A stretch of 64,000 nucleotides of DNA, from NCBI RefSeq assembly GCF_014066305.1, contig NW_023501044.1, forward strand, positions 372,001 to 436,000, read 5' to 3'. Position numbers and translations under genes: made by a program. Below are positions 13,365 to 25,793 of this stretch, piece by piece (positions within the stretch are counted from its first letter, which is position 1; every line of letters begins with the position of its first letter). The stretch is from Letharia columbiana (Eukaryota > Ascomycota > Lecanoromycetes > Lecanorales > Parmeliaceae). The notes under the pieces were generated by a model. That model was not told the origin of the DNA, did no database searches, and saw only the letters and a program-made list of their open reading frames with translations.

Positions 13365-14105
13365 ATACTCGCTAATAAGAAAAGATATATTATTACTATA
13401 TAAATTTAATCGCGATATTAATAGTAATTATAAAAATTAAAGTTATTAAATATAGAGATATTTATTAATAAGAAAAATGTACTATTACTATATGAATTTA
13501 ATCGCAATATTAATAGTAATTATAGAAATTAAAGTTATCGAATATAGAAATACTCGCTAATAAGAAAAGTATATTATTACTATACAAATTTAATCGCAAT
13601 ATTAATAATAATTATAAAAATTAAAGCTATTAGATATAAGAATACTCGCTAATAAAAAGACATACTATTACTATATAAATTTAATCGCGATATTAATAAT
13701 AATTATAAAAATTAAAGTTATTAAATATAGAAATATCTCGCTAATAAGAAAGATGTATTATTACTATATAAATTTAATTATAATATTAATAGTAATTATA
13801 GAAATTAAAATTATTAAATATAGAAATATCTGCTAATAAGAAAGATATACTATTACTATATGAATTTAATCGCGATATTAATAATAACTATAAAAACTAA
13901 AGTTATCGAATATAGAGATATTCGTTAATAAGAAAGGCGTACTATTACTATATAAATTTAATCGCGATATTAATAATAATTATAAGAATTAAAGTTATTA
14001 AATATAAAGATATTCGCTAATAAGAAAGGCGTATTATTATTATATAAATTTAATTATAATATTAATAGTAATTATAGAAATTAAAACTATTAAATATAGA
14101 GATAT
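13365..14105 (+). repeat. 93-bp tandem array in R copy A, eight units
   Basis: Units of about 93 bp begin at CTAATAAGAAA-type landmarks near 13373, 13466, 13555, 13650, 13740, 13832, 13927 and 14018. Each holds a conserved block with AATTTAATCGCGATATTAAT. The period equals 31 codons, so copy-number change would keep a reading frame, which suggests a repeated protein segment. The same array has about four units in R copy B (27170-27490) and two to three in copy D (39915-40105). I could not assign the repeat to a known protein family. Confidence 0.8.
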
Positions 14106-17100
14106 AATTTTTAATTTAATATAGATTTTAGAATAAGAAGTCTCTTTTATTAAAGTAATAATATTTTTATAAATATATATTTATATTTAAATTGATTTAA
14201 AAAGTTTTATTTTATAAATATAAAATATATAAAGTTATTAGATTAAGTATAATAGTTAAATTTTATTAATTAAGCGTAATAAATAGAATAATAATTAGAA
14301 TATCTTATTCTTAACTTAAAATAATTTTTCTTTTATTTATTATATATTTTCTTTTTATAAAAACTACGTCTAGACTTTAATAATATTATATTATTATTTA
14401 TAAACTTATATCTTATTATAATTATTTAAAAAATTATATATCTTTTAATTATAAAATAATTTTTTTATATAAAATATATATAATTAAGTTGCTAGATATT
14501 AATTAATAATTTTTTTTATTTATAATTATTAAAAAGTAAGTTATATTATTAAAATTATTTATTAATTTTATTTTTATAATTTCTTAAAATATATTTAATA
14601 TAGAAATTTAAATTTAAAGTAAATTAATTAAATTTAAAGCTATATAAATTAAGATCTTTTTTACTATTTAAATAAATATAATTTAAAAAATAATTAAATT
14701 TATTAATTTTTATAATTCGCGAATTTTCTTTAATATATAAGCTTTTAAATTTAATTAGTAATAATATAATTAGTGCGTATAATTAATTTATTATCTAATT
14801 TAAATATATATAATTAATATAATTATATACTTTTTTTATTTATAATTATATTTTTTAAACTTTATATATAATCTTTTAATCTTTATCTTCGCGAAGTCTT
14901 ATTTTTACTTCGCTTTAATAATTTAAATAAATCTAAATTAATAATTAATAAATTATTAATAATTTTCTAAATTTTCGCGATTATCGAGTTAATAGCTTTA
15001 ATAAATAATAATATTATATATTAATAAATTATAATTAATATTATAATTAATTATTATATTAAGAGATATAACGCTATTAAATATATATTTATTTTATAAA
15101 AATAATATTATTAATTTAATTTAACTATAGAGTATAAAGAAAATAATTTTATTTTTTTTAAATATAAATAATATTATAATAAATAAGTATATTATAATAT
15201 AAATATTATAATAATAAAAAGAATTTTTAAGAAAGAAGAGAATAGATTAGAAAAGAATAATATTAAATATTTATTATCGAGCTAATTAATATTATATAAT
15301 TAAAATCTTATTAAAATAAAATATTATTTAAAAATAGATTAAATTTAAATATTAATTAGAAAGCTAATTAAAAAAAGAAATTAATTTTTTTTTATTAATA
15401 TATATCGTAAAGCTATATATAAGCGCTTTTTTTTATATTTTAAATATACTTTAAATATTTATAATTATATATATATACTCTCTCTTATATTTTATATATT
15501 TTAATATTTTTTATATACGCGATATTTTTATTAAAGATAATCTTATTAATCTAATTAATTTCTATTTAATTTTATATTTATTAATTATAAAAAAAGCTTT
15601 TTATTTTAATATTATAACTTTACTAATTTATTATTTTTAAATATCGAGTTATTTATAGCTTATAATTAATCTATTTACTCTTTTCTCTTCTTTTATTATA
15701 AAAATAGAAGAAAATATTATTTCTTTTTTATCTTTATTTATAATAAATTAATTATTATTTTTATAAGATTAAAGATATCGATTTAAAGATAATATCGATT
15801 AATTAAAAGCGAAAAATATAATACTTTAATATTTTAACGCTTAAGTAAAAATATTATAATATTATTTAAATAAAAGAGAGTTATATTAATAAAAAAGATT
15901 TTAAAACTCGAGAATAATTTTAATATAATAAAAGATTTAATTTTTATATATAAAAGATTTAGATAATAATTAATTTAATTAATTAAATTATTAAAGCGCT
16001 TAAATTAAATTTTAATTCTATATTAATATTTAATAAAATAAATTTAATAATTTTAAAATATTAATATATATTTTTATTAATATAATTAATAATTAGAATA
16101 TTAATTAAATAAATATAATCTTTAATTTTAATAATTAAAATAATATAGTAATAAATTAATATTAATATTAAAGTAAATAAAATATATATTATATTAAATA
16201 GAAAAGCGTTAATAATTAAATTAATTAGAGTTTTAAATTAATAAAATTAAATATTAATTCTATATTAACGTTATTATATATTTTTAAATATATAATTATT
16301 AATTATAATATTAATTAGAAAGAATTAATTTCTAATTTAAAATATTAAGAATAATATAGCGATATATTATTAAAGTAATATAAGTTTTTATTATAATAAG
16401 AAGATAGAATTTATATATTAAATATTAATTTTATTTTATTTCTAATATTTTATTTATTTATATATTTTTTTTAATTTTTTTTTAAATATCTTAATTTTAA
16501 GATATTAACTAGATCTCTATATAATATAAACTCGATTTTCTTAATTAACGATACTTAGTATAAGATATTAATAAATATATTTTAATATAAAAATAATAAT
16601 AAATCTTACTTTCTTTTTAATATTAATAATAAAAAATAATAAATATAATAATAAATAAAAATAATATAGATTATATAGAATTAATTTAAATCTAATAACG
16701 ATTATTAGCCTATTTATTAAGACTTAAAAATTAGAAAATTCTAGAAATAAATATAATTTAATAAATATACGCTTATTAATTTTGAGAAGTTATATATTAT
16801 TTATTATTATTATAATAAGATTCTAATTTATCTATTTATAGATTATAAAATAAGCGATATAAAAGTATATATTAAATTTAAAAGATATATTAAGAAATTT
16901 AATTTAAGTAATTTATAATAAATAAATCTAATTAATAATTATAAAAATTAAATATATTTTTAAATTAGATAATATAGATTATTAATAAATAAAACGATAA
17001 ATAAAATATCTAGCTTACTTCTTACTCTAGAAAAAATAATATTAAAATTCTTTTATAATATTAGAAAATTAAAAGTTTATATATAAAGACTTTTCGAAAT

Positions 17101-19689
17101 AATTTTATTACTAAATTATAAATATTAATATTCTATTTATAATCGCTAATAATTTTAAAATATTATAATTTTTATATTATCTTAATTCTAATATATAATT
17201 AAAATTAATATTTATTATAAAGAATTAATTAATAAGAAAAATTATAAAGCTAGAGATAAGATTATTAAAAAATTTATTAATTAATAATATTAAAATCTCT
17301 CTAATTTTAAATTATTAATTATTTTATAATTACTAATTATTTATAATAATCTTAAATTTTTTTATTAATATTAATTAGTAATAATATAAGATTTTTATAG
17401 ATTTTAAATATATTAAAGATAAATATATTAGCTAGAAACTTATAAGTATTATTAATTTAATTTTTATAAAATATAAGATTTAAATTTATATATTTAAATT
17501 TATAATTATTAATATTAATAATAATAATATACTCTTTAATAATTTAATAATTTATCTTTTTATTTCTATAATAAACAACCTACTTAATATTAAAGAATTT
17601 AAATTTTTAAATTATTTATAATATATTCTTTATATAATATATATTATTTAATTAATCTTAAAAGAATTTCTAAATAATATTAAAGTTATTTTAATAAATA
17701 AGAAATTTTAGAGAAGCTAAGATAATAAAAAAGATAAAAATTAAATTTAAATAAATATAATTAACTTATTAATAACTCTAATAAAAATATAATATTATTT
17801 ATTATTATTCTAATTATTATATTATTAATTATATTAAAATTTAAAAAATTATTATATATATTAATATTAGCGACTAGCGTAAAAAGATTTTTTTATATTA
17901 TAAATTAAATAACTTTAAGATAAAAATATTTTAATATTAAATGTATATTAATTTTTTAAAAAAAGTAATATTATTAAAGATATTCTTTTAAGCTCTTTTA
18001 GAATATTAAGACTTACTAAAATTTAATTTATTAAATATTAATTCACACTTTACTTCTTTATATCGATATTATATATTTTTTAAAAAATAGATTAACTATT
18101 TATTTAAGATTAAATAATAAAAAATAATTATAAATAAAAATTATAATTTATATATCTAAATAATTTTCGATTAATTTTTAATAGATTTAATATTTAATTT
18201 AGCTTATTAAGCCTTTTTATAAATTTATAAAATTAATAAATAGAGAAAAGAAGATTATAATTTACTACGTTTTTAATATTTATAATTACTTATTTAATTA
18301 TATAGATAAAAAACTTAAAAAATTAAGAAGAAAGAGAGTTTCTTAAAAAAAGAACTTTTTAAAGCTTTTAAAATAACTCGCGAGAAATTAATTATCTATT
18401 ATAATTAAATTTAATTAAATTTAAATTATCTATATAGATAAATTATACTTTTATATTTAAATTATAATAATATAAAGTTAAAAAAAATCGAATTAAAAGA
18501 TTAATATTAGAAAAAAATTATAGATAAAAATATACTAAGAAGCGCTTAAAAAGATATTTTAAAATTATTAAAATATTAATATAAGTAGTTAATTATAAAG
18601 AGCTAAGTAAATAAATTAATTAAATAAAAATATACTTAATTAAGTAATAAAATTTAAGATTAAAAATTTAGATAATAAAAATAGATATAATTAACTTTAA
18701 TAATATAAAAGAAATAATAAATCTTCTAATTATTATTCTAGTTATAATCTTACTTCTAATTTTTATAAAACTTCTTTTAATAATCTAACGAACTCTTTTA
18801 ATTTTAAAATAATAAAAGAAATTAAAGCTTAAATATATTATAGTCGCTTAAATAACTTATAATATTCTTTATTTTCTTATAGAAATTATTATATATAAGC
18901 GATATTTTTTAATAATTAAAAGATATTATAATACTTAGAAGTATTATTTATTAGCGATATTCTATATTCTAATAATAATTCTTTATATAAAATATCGAGA
19001 AAACGAGTTTAAATAGATTAAACTTAATTTTAAAAAAGATTTTAATATATCGAATTAGATTAAAAGAGCTAATAGTACTTTATATAAAAATTTAGTTAAT
19101 ATTTATAATAATTATATTAATAAAGATAATAAGCTTATAAAAAATACTCTAATAAGTTTAATATTTATAAATTTATTAAGATATATTATTAATACTTTAT
19201 AATATATAAAGAAATAATTAATAGATTTATAATTAGAGAGAATTAGTAATAATAAATTTAATTTCGAAAAAGAGATCTAAGATAATTTAAAAAGCGAATT
19301 TATTTATAAATAATTAATAAGTTTAATTAAATAGAGATAGACTTAGAGTACTTAGAAGAATTAAAATAGAGTAAAATAAAAGAGTAAATGAGAATTTAAG
19401 AGAAGAATAAATATAAAGTTTATTAAGCTTATTTAACGCGTTAAAATAAATATATAAATAAAGATAATTATAGAATTTTATTCTTATAATATTTAAAGAT
19501 TTAAAATTTAGAATATTCTTTTATATTATAATTTTAAAAAGAAGAATAAAGACGCTTATAATTTTAATTATTATTCTAATTATTAATATTAATAAAAAGA
19601 TAAATAGCTATATTAAATTACTCTTTATATTCCCTCTCTCTTAATAAAGAAGAATAAATATATTCTATATATCTTAATTAAATTATTTT

Positions 19690-19905
19690 ATAAATATAGA
19701 AATCTTAGTATAAATATTCTATATATATATTATTTTATAATATAATCTTATAGATATACTATATCGTAGAATATATCGCTAAAATCTCGAATTTATATTA
19801 GAAAAATAATATAATATTTAACTCTATTTATATTATATTCGAATACGATATAATATTACTTAATATAAAATATTTTATAGAATATACTATATCTTTTCGG
19901 CTAGT
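19690..19905 (-). repeat. Mutator-like terminal arm at the right end of R copy A
   Basis: About 215 bp matching the right arm of MITE 1 and the end of R copies B (to 36567) and C (from 59526), ending in TCTTTTCGGCTAGT. Directly outside it lies an X-family fragment (19909-20023). It is the best evidence that R is bounded by a MULE-type inverted repeat. Confidence 0.8.
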
Positions 19906-19908
19906 AAT

Positions 19909-20023
19909 AATAATTTAATTGATTTGATTAAAAAGTATAATAACTTTAAATTTATAATTAATTATATATATAAATTTAAGATTTTTAAATTTAACTCTAT
20001 TTTATTCTATTATATAGATTAAT
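19909..20023 (-). mobile_element. X family 5'-end fragment (copy b)
   Basis: About 115 bp matching the right-hand part of short X copy a (7895-8011), including the decayed TTATTCTATTATATA terminus. It is cut on its left by the terminal arm of R copy A. The same X-to-R junction occurs at 8011/8012 and 20023/20024, so copies A and B share an ancestor that already had this X at its edge. Confidence 0.7.
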
Positions 20024-21119
20024 AAAATTAATTATTAATTATTAATTAACTTATTAATATATAATTAAACTTATAAACTTTTTTTAAATTTAAATTTAAA
20101 CTTTTTTTATTTTTCTTTATTTAAAATTTTTATAATATTATATTATTAATTATTATTTTAAATTTTATATAAGTATTATAAATTAAAATAAGAATAATAA
20201 ATCTTTTATATACTATTTCTTTTTTATTCTTTTTTATTATAATATTATAATAATTAGAAAGATAATTAGAAAGATACTTAGAAGTTATATTTTATTTTAT
20301 TTTTATAAAATATCTTTTAAATATTATTATTTATAGATTTAATAAATATATATATTATAAAATTAATATAATAGTAATTTTATATAAGTAGAAGAATTAG
20401 TATATATAATAGAATAAGATAGAGCTAAGCTTAAAAATCTTAAATTTATATATATAGCTAATTATTAATTTAGAGTTACTACGCTCTTTAATTAAACCGA
20501 CTAAATTAGCCTAATAGCTCTCTCGCGCTTTCTTATTAAAAATTTATATATAGAAGTTTTATACTTTAAAGTACTTAGTTTATAATATATATAGTTACTT
20601 TATAATTCCTCAAATTATAGAGCTCGCTTTATACTTTCTAACGCTATAAAAATTATAAAGTTTAATCTACTATTAGTAAATTAAATAAATATTTAAATAT
20701 AATAGTTATAATAGTTATATTAGACGCGTTCGAGATCGAATAATAATAAATCCTTTCCACCTATTTATATAACTATTCTTCTTTTACTATTCTATTAATT
20801 TATTAATATAAATATAATCGTTCTCGATACCCCTCGCGAAAACGTTACTAAACGCTTTAAATACGTATTTCTTTTACTCATCTTTTAAATCCCTTACTAA
20901 CGCCCTTAGGCTATTTCTCGATAAATTCGCTATTATTAATAATCGAGGTCGTAAGCGAGTTTAATAGCTACTTACTACTATTTAAAACGCGTTAAAAGAC
21001 CCTTAAAAAGAGTCTAAACGAATTCATAGCCATCGTCTTCCTCTATATACTTCTTCTAAGTCAGCGATACTCGATTAAGCGCTTAGTTAATACTATTTAC
21101 CCTATTAGCTTAGCAATCT

Positions 21120-22210
21120 ACTTAGTTAAATCGTTAATTCATTACTTAGTTATTTACTTAATTAGTTACTTAGCTAGTTACTTAGTCTAATACTCTATAA
21201 GAGAAGAAGTAAGAGAAGAAACTATAATAGGTAAATGCGAAGAATACTATAGAGAAACTAAGCGATAATAAGATTATTATCGTTAAGAATACGGCTTAGC
21301 TCTTCAAGATCCCACGTTATATACTCTTTACGATTCTATATTAAATTATTACTTAGTAAGCGAAGAATACTACTATAACTTAATTTATTATTCTTACTAT
21401 ATTAAGAAGTAAGAGAAGAAACTATAATAGGTAAATATGAAGAATATTACGAAGAAATTAAGCGGTAATAAGATTATTATCGTTAAGAATATAGCTTAGC
21501 TCTCTAAGATCTTACGTTATATACTCTCTACGATTTTATATTAAATTATTACTTAGTAAGCGAAGAATACTACTATAACTTAGTTTATTATTCTTATTAT
21601 ATTAATATAATATATTATTATAATAACGTTATAAGAGAAGAATCTACTATAATAATTATAGTTAATTAGACCTCTATAGAAGAAATATCGTAAGAGAAGA
21701 AACTATAATAGATAAATGCGGAGAATACTACGAAGAATACTACGAAGAATACTATGGAGAAATTAAGCGATAATAAGACTATTATCGTTAAGAATACGAC
21801 TTAGCTCTCTAAAATTCCACGTTATATACTCTCTACGATTTTATATTAAATTATTACTTAGTAAGCGAAGAATATTACTATAACTTAATCTATTATTCTT
21901 ATTATATTAATATGATATATTACTATAATAACGTTATAAGAGAAGAATATACTACGACGATTATAGTTAATTAGGTCTCTATAGAAGAAATATCGAATAA
22001 TATATATTTAAACGAATTAAAACCGTTCCATATCTTACTCTAATAGCTATTTTATTATTCGAAAGATTTTACTACGATAGAAGATAATATGAGATTTATA
22101 CCACTAATTAATATATTATCTTTATTTCTTTTTAATATTTCGATACTTCTTACTATAAGAATATAATCTTTCTCTATTTTTTATAGACAATTATTACGGA
22201 TTAATTCATT
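21120..22210 (+). pseudogene. RIP-killed open frame of X copy c
   Basis: The frame reads as Thr-stop-Leu repeats (former Thr-Gln-Leu) near 21120-21190. It then contains segments equivalent to the tail of the 57-kb BIR gene, such as FKIPRYIL near 21307. Further on, in another frame, it reads YSKDFTTIEDN followed by a hydrophobic stretch like that of the 52.8-kb copy. The frame change suggests an intron or an indel. Function unknown. No BIR domain was found upstream in this copy. Confidence 0.5.
21200..21910 (+). repeat. ~200-bp internal tandem repeats of X copy c
   Basis: Units start at AAGAGAAGAAACTATAATAG near 21210, 21412 and 21692 and contain AAGCGATAATAAGATTATTATCG, then the GATCCCACGTTATATACTC block, then the TTACTTAGTAAGCGAAGAATA block. 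The number of units varies among X copies, which explains their length differences. Confidence 0.8.
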
Positions 22211-23944
22211 ACACTCGATATACCTTTCTAATTAAACCTTAGCGCACCTCTCTCCGCACATATATATCTATATATTATATAGATTAAATTAATTTTATAG
22301 TAGTAAAAGTAGGTTAAAAACGTATAGTAAGCGATTAGAGTTCGATTTAACTTAGAACTAGAGCTAAAATTCGATTTAACTTAGAAAAATTCAACTTTAT
22401 AAATTTAATTCATAGGCCTTTACTTATAAATAATAATAGAATTATAAATAATCTATTATTAAAAATAAAAAATAAGAATCTTTATTATTATAAAGTAAAA
22501 TTAAATTTATAATTTTAATTATATATATAGAAGTAGATAATATAAATAATTTTTAATAAATACTTCGCGATATTAATCTTTTAATTAAATTCATCTTATT
22601 TTTATTATTATTAAAATCTTATAATTATTAATTAATATTAAAAATTATAAGTATAAAGCGATAGAAAAGCTTTCTTAAAATTCTTATATTATTAAATTTT
22701 ATTAATATATAATTATTTTTAAAATATATAATTTATTTAAAGCTCGCTTATAAAAAATATATAATTTTAATTTTAATATAATATTAATTATAAGAGATAA
22801 AATTAAAAATATAAATAAATTTAAAAGTATAAATTTAGAGAAGTAGAAAAAGATATTATAAGAGATTAAAAATATATATTTTTATAAATAATAAAATTAA
22901 CTATATTATAATATTATTAAATATTAATATATATAATTTCTTTATTTAATATTTTAAAGAGAAAATATATATCTATATTAGCTATATAATTAAGTTTAAA
23001 TAATTAAGAATAAAAAAGTATTATTAATAATAATAAGAGTATAATTTTATAATAAAAAGATTTAATAAAGAAGAAAATATTAAATAATCTTATCTATCTT
23101 ATAATATTAAAATAAATAAAAAATATAAAAAAATAAGAGATAAATATATTATTAGATAATAATTTAAAATTATTAATTAGATTATTTAATATAATTAAAT
23201 AATCTTATAAATAAAGATTACTTTTTATTTTTATAATAATTTAAAAATTTTAATAAAAAGTTTATTAATCTCTATAAGTAAAAATAATATATATTAATTT
23301 TTATAACTATAAATTCTATTATATAATTAAAATATATAAATATATAAATTTTATAATATAGAATTATTCTTCTAAAATCGATTATAAAATATATTATTAT
23401 TATTTCTCGCGTATATAAAATTATTAACTTATAATTTTTAGATTAGAAAAATATATAATTATATATAAACGAATTTTAAAATAATTTTTTTTTATTTATT
23501 ATATTTTTTTTAATAAGAGTATATTAGAAATTATCTAGACTAATTAATTAAAATTTAATTTATTATTTTTATATATTTATTTTAATAAAGTTAAATATAT
23601 AATATAAAGAAATTTAATAATATAATAATTTAATATAAATAATAATAATTTTCTAAATTTATTAAACTTAATTAAATAATAATTAAAGAATAATAATTAT
23701 ACGCTAAATAAATAAAAGTTAAATAAAAATAGTAAAAAAAGTAAAAAAGATTTTTCGAATAATAATTAATAACTATAATAGTAAAATTTTAAATTATTTT
23801 TTATTATTATTATTAAGATATAAATATTTAAATATAAGAGCTTAAAAGTAGAAATTATAATAGATTTCGCTATCTATTAATTAAAAAGATATTTAAAATT
23901 TTATAATATAAATTCTTTTCTCTTATATTAAATGTTAATTCTTA

Positions 23945-24435
23945 TATTATATATTATATTCTTTATTTAATCTTAAATTATTTTAATATTATAATAAGTT
24001 TAGAGTTTAAATAAAAAGATAAAAATTTATAATAAATATAAGAGAAGATAAAAAAAATTAACAATTATATTAATTAGAAAAAATATTTATTATTAAATAA
24101 AATAGATATTTATAAATTATAATATAAATATTAAAAAGCTATATAATAAAAATCGCGAATAAAAATTTTTACTATTAATATTAATCTTATAATTATTAAA
24201 TAATATAATAATTTAAATTTATATACTTTAATAATATTTTTTATTAAGAGATAGCGAGTTCGCTAGTATTATTAAAAAGATATTAATTAATACTCTTTAT
24301 AAATAAAATTAATAGAGAATAAGAAAAAATATCTAATTAATAATAAGAGAGCTATTATCTACTTTTAATTAAATTAATTATTATTAAAATCTTATTAAGA
24401 TCTATAATATTTCTCTTCGAAATTTTAGAATTAAT
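23945..24435. other. Segment present in R copy B but absent from copy A
   Basis: Copy A runs directly from ACGCTAATT (about 9935) to the TTTTAAAATAATTAAAAGG block, whereas copy B has about 490 bp in between. The segment has no terminal repeats that I can see, so a deletion in copy A is at least as likely as an insertion in copy B. No coding domain was recognised. Confidence 0.6.
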
Positions 24436-25676
24436 AATTTTTTTTAAAATAATTAAGAGGTAGTAAACTTATTAATATATTACTTAATAACTCTTTATTA
24501 TTAATCTCTTAATTCTTTATAAAAGTTTTTTTTTATACTTAATAATAATAAAATAATAATTTTATATTATTAAGTTTTTAATTATTTATACTATTTATCT
24601 TATAAATCTCTTTAATAAATCTATTAAAAGTTATAATTAGTTTTAAGATATAATTCTTTTTAATTACGATATCTTTTTTATATAGTAAATATTTTCTACT
24701 TATAGATATATCTAAAAATAAATAATATTTCTTAATGAAGATTTATATTTTTATTTTTATAGATATTACTAATTAGAAGATTATTTAAATTATTTAAATA
24801 TTTATATTTATTAAATATATATTTTATTTTCTTTCTAAATCTTTCTTCTTAATAATTTTAATATTTCTATTAAATTTATTTTTATCTTTCTTTCTTAATT
24901 TTTTAACTTTTTCTTTTTTAATCTTATAAATAATATTTTAAATTCTCGCTATTATATTAAATTTTTATTTCTAATTTAATTTTTATTAAGTTTATTTATA
25001 ATTATTATTTAATTTATAATATTATAGAATTTAAAAATTTAAGATTTTATTTTATATTTTTAATATATATATATAATTAATATTATAACTTAAAATTCTT
25101 TATTAAAGTAATTACTATTATATCTTAAATATCTCTTTATTTACTTATATTTAATATTTATCTTCTCTCTTATACGCGTAATAAATATAATTAATTTTAT
25201 AATTTAAATTTTAAATTTTAAATTTCGCGTAAAGCTAGAATAATACTTTATAATAATTAAATATAAATTTTTAGTTTTTAATATTTAATTAGTTATTAAG
25301 TATACTTTTATAAATTAAAAAAAATATTAATTAATCTTTAATCTTAATATTTTTATTTTATTAAATATCTTTATAAATAAAGCTATCGACGATATAAGAA
25401 TATAAAAATAATAGAGATTTTATACTCTTATAGATTATCTTAATAAACCTTTATAAAAAAATCTATATTTATAAATTATTTAAATTTTTATTTAATTTAT
25501 AAACGCGTTTTATAGTTTAACTATATTTTATTTATATACTCGAAAATATAGATTAATATTAAGTACTATCTCTTTTTTAATAATTCTCTTATTAATAATA
25601 TAAATTATATTTAAATTCTTATTTTTAATTTAATTTATATTAAAATTATTTATAGCTATTATTTAATTTACTTATA

Positions 25677-25793
25677 CTATCTAGAAGTAAGTTCTTTAAT
25701 AGAGCGAGAATATTAATAGATTAATCGATATTTAACTAAGTAAAAGAATTTATTAGTATTCTCGCTTTATTAAAGAACTTACTTCTAGATAAC
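25677..25793. mobile_element. 117-bp palindromic MITE
   Basis: The two halves are inverted repeats of about 40 bp: TATCTAGAAGTAAGTTCTTT at the left and its reverse complement at the right, with a short AT-rich loop. R copy A (near 11940) lacks it, giving a clean empty site. Flanks suggest a short TA-rich target duplication that cannot be sized in this AT-rich context. It has no coding capacity. It appears once in the window. Confidence 0.85.

Larger units (their letters stand above)
8012..19905 (+). mobile_element. R repeat, copy A (~11 kb without inserts)
   Basis: Collinear with 20024-36567 (copy B) and with the reverse complement of 59526-64000 (copy C). Pieces also recur in 38803-56571 (copy D). 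The right end, 19690-19905, matches one arm of the Mutator-like MITEs at 10512 and 32953 and ends in the same terminal CTAGT. R could therefore be a large Mutator-like element, but the matching left terminal arm is not in the window. Plus-strand frames in places read like decayed coding sequence (for example 9650-9870), with stops at former Gln or Trp codons. No transposase motif was recognised. Relative to copy B it holds the MITE at 10512-11308, lacks X copy c and lacks about 490 bp near 9935. Confidence 0.8.
20398..22424 (+). mobile_element. X family, long form (copy c)
   Basis: About 2.03 kb, beginning TAGTATATATAATAGAATAAG and ending in AGGCCTTTACT. R copy A near 8425 shows the uninterrupted site. 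The ends are shared with the short forms, while the interior differs. From about 21120 a plus-strand frame can be followed: a Thr/Gln-rich 12-bp repeat (GTTACTTAGCTA), then repeats of about 200 bp, then a tail shared with the BIR gene at 56709-57678. Stops in this frame fall mostly at former Gln codons. There is no terminal inverted repeat, so this is not an ordinary TIR transposon; the mobility class is unresolved. Confidence 0.8.

Noticed and set aside
13365..14105. CRISPR-like array
   Set aside because: Units are tandem with no unique spacers, and the setting is a fungal transposon.
20524..21060. A second BIR domain in X copy c
   Set aside because: The sequence upstream of its Thr/Gln repeat was read in the matching frame and shows no C-x2-C...H...C pattern.
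20398..22424. X as a Helitron
   Set aside because: The 3' end lacks the CTRR-with-hairpin pattern in most copies and the 5' end is not TC; RIP could hide this, but nothing positive supports it.
20398..22424. X as a terminal-inverted-repeat transposon
   Set aside because: The 5' end and the reverse complement of the 3' end do not match, even allowing for C/T and G/A changes.
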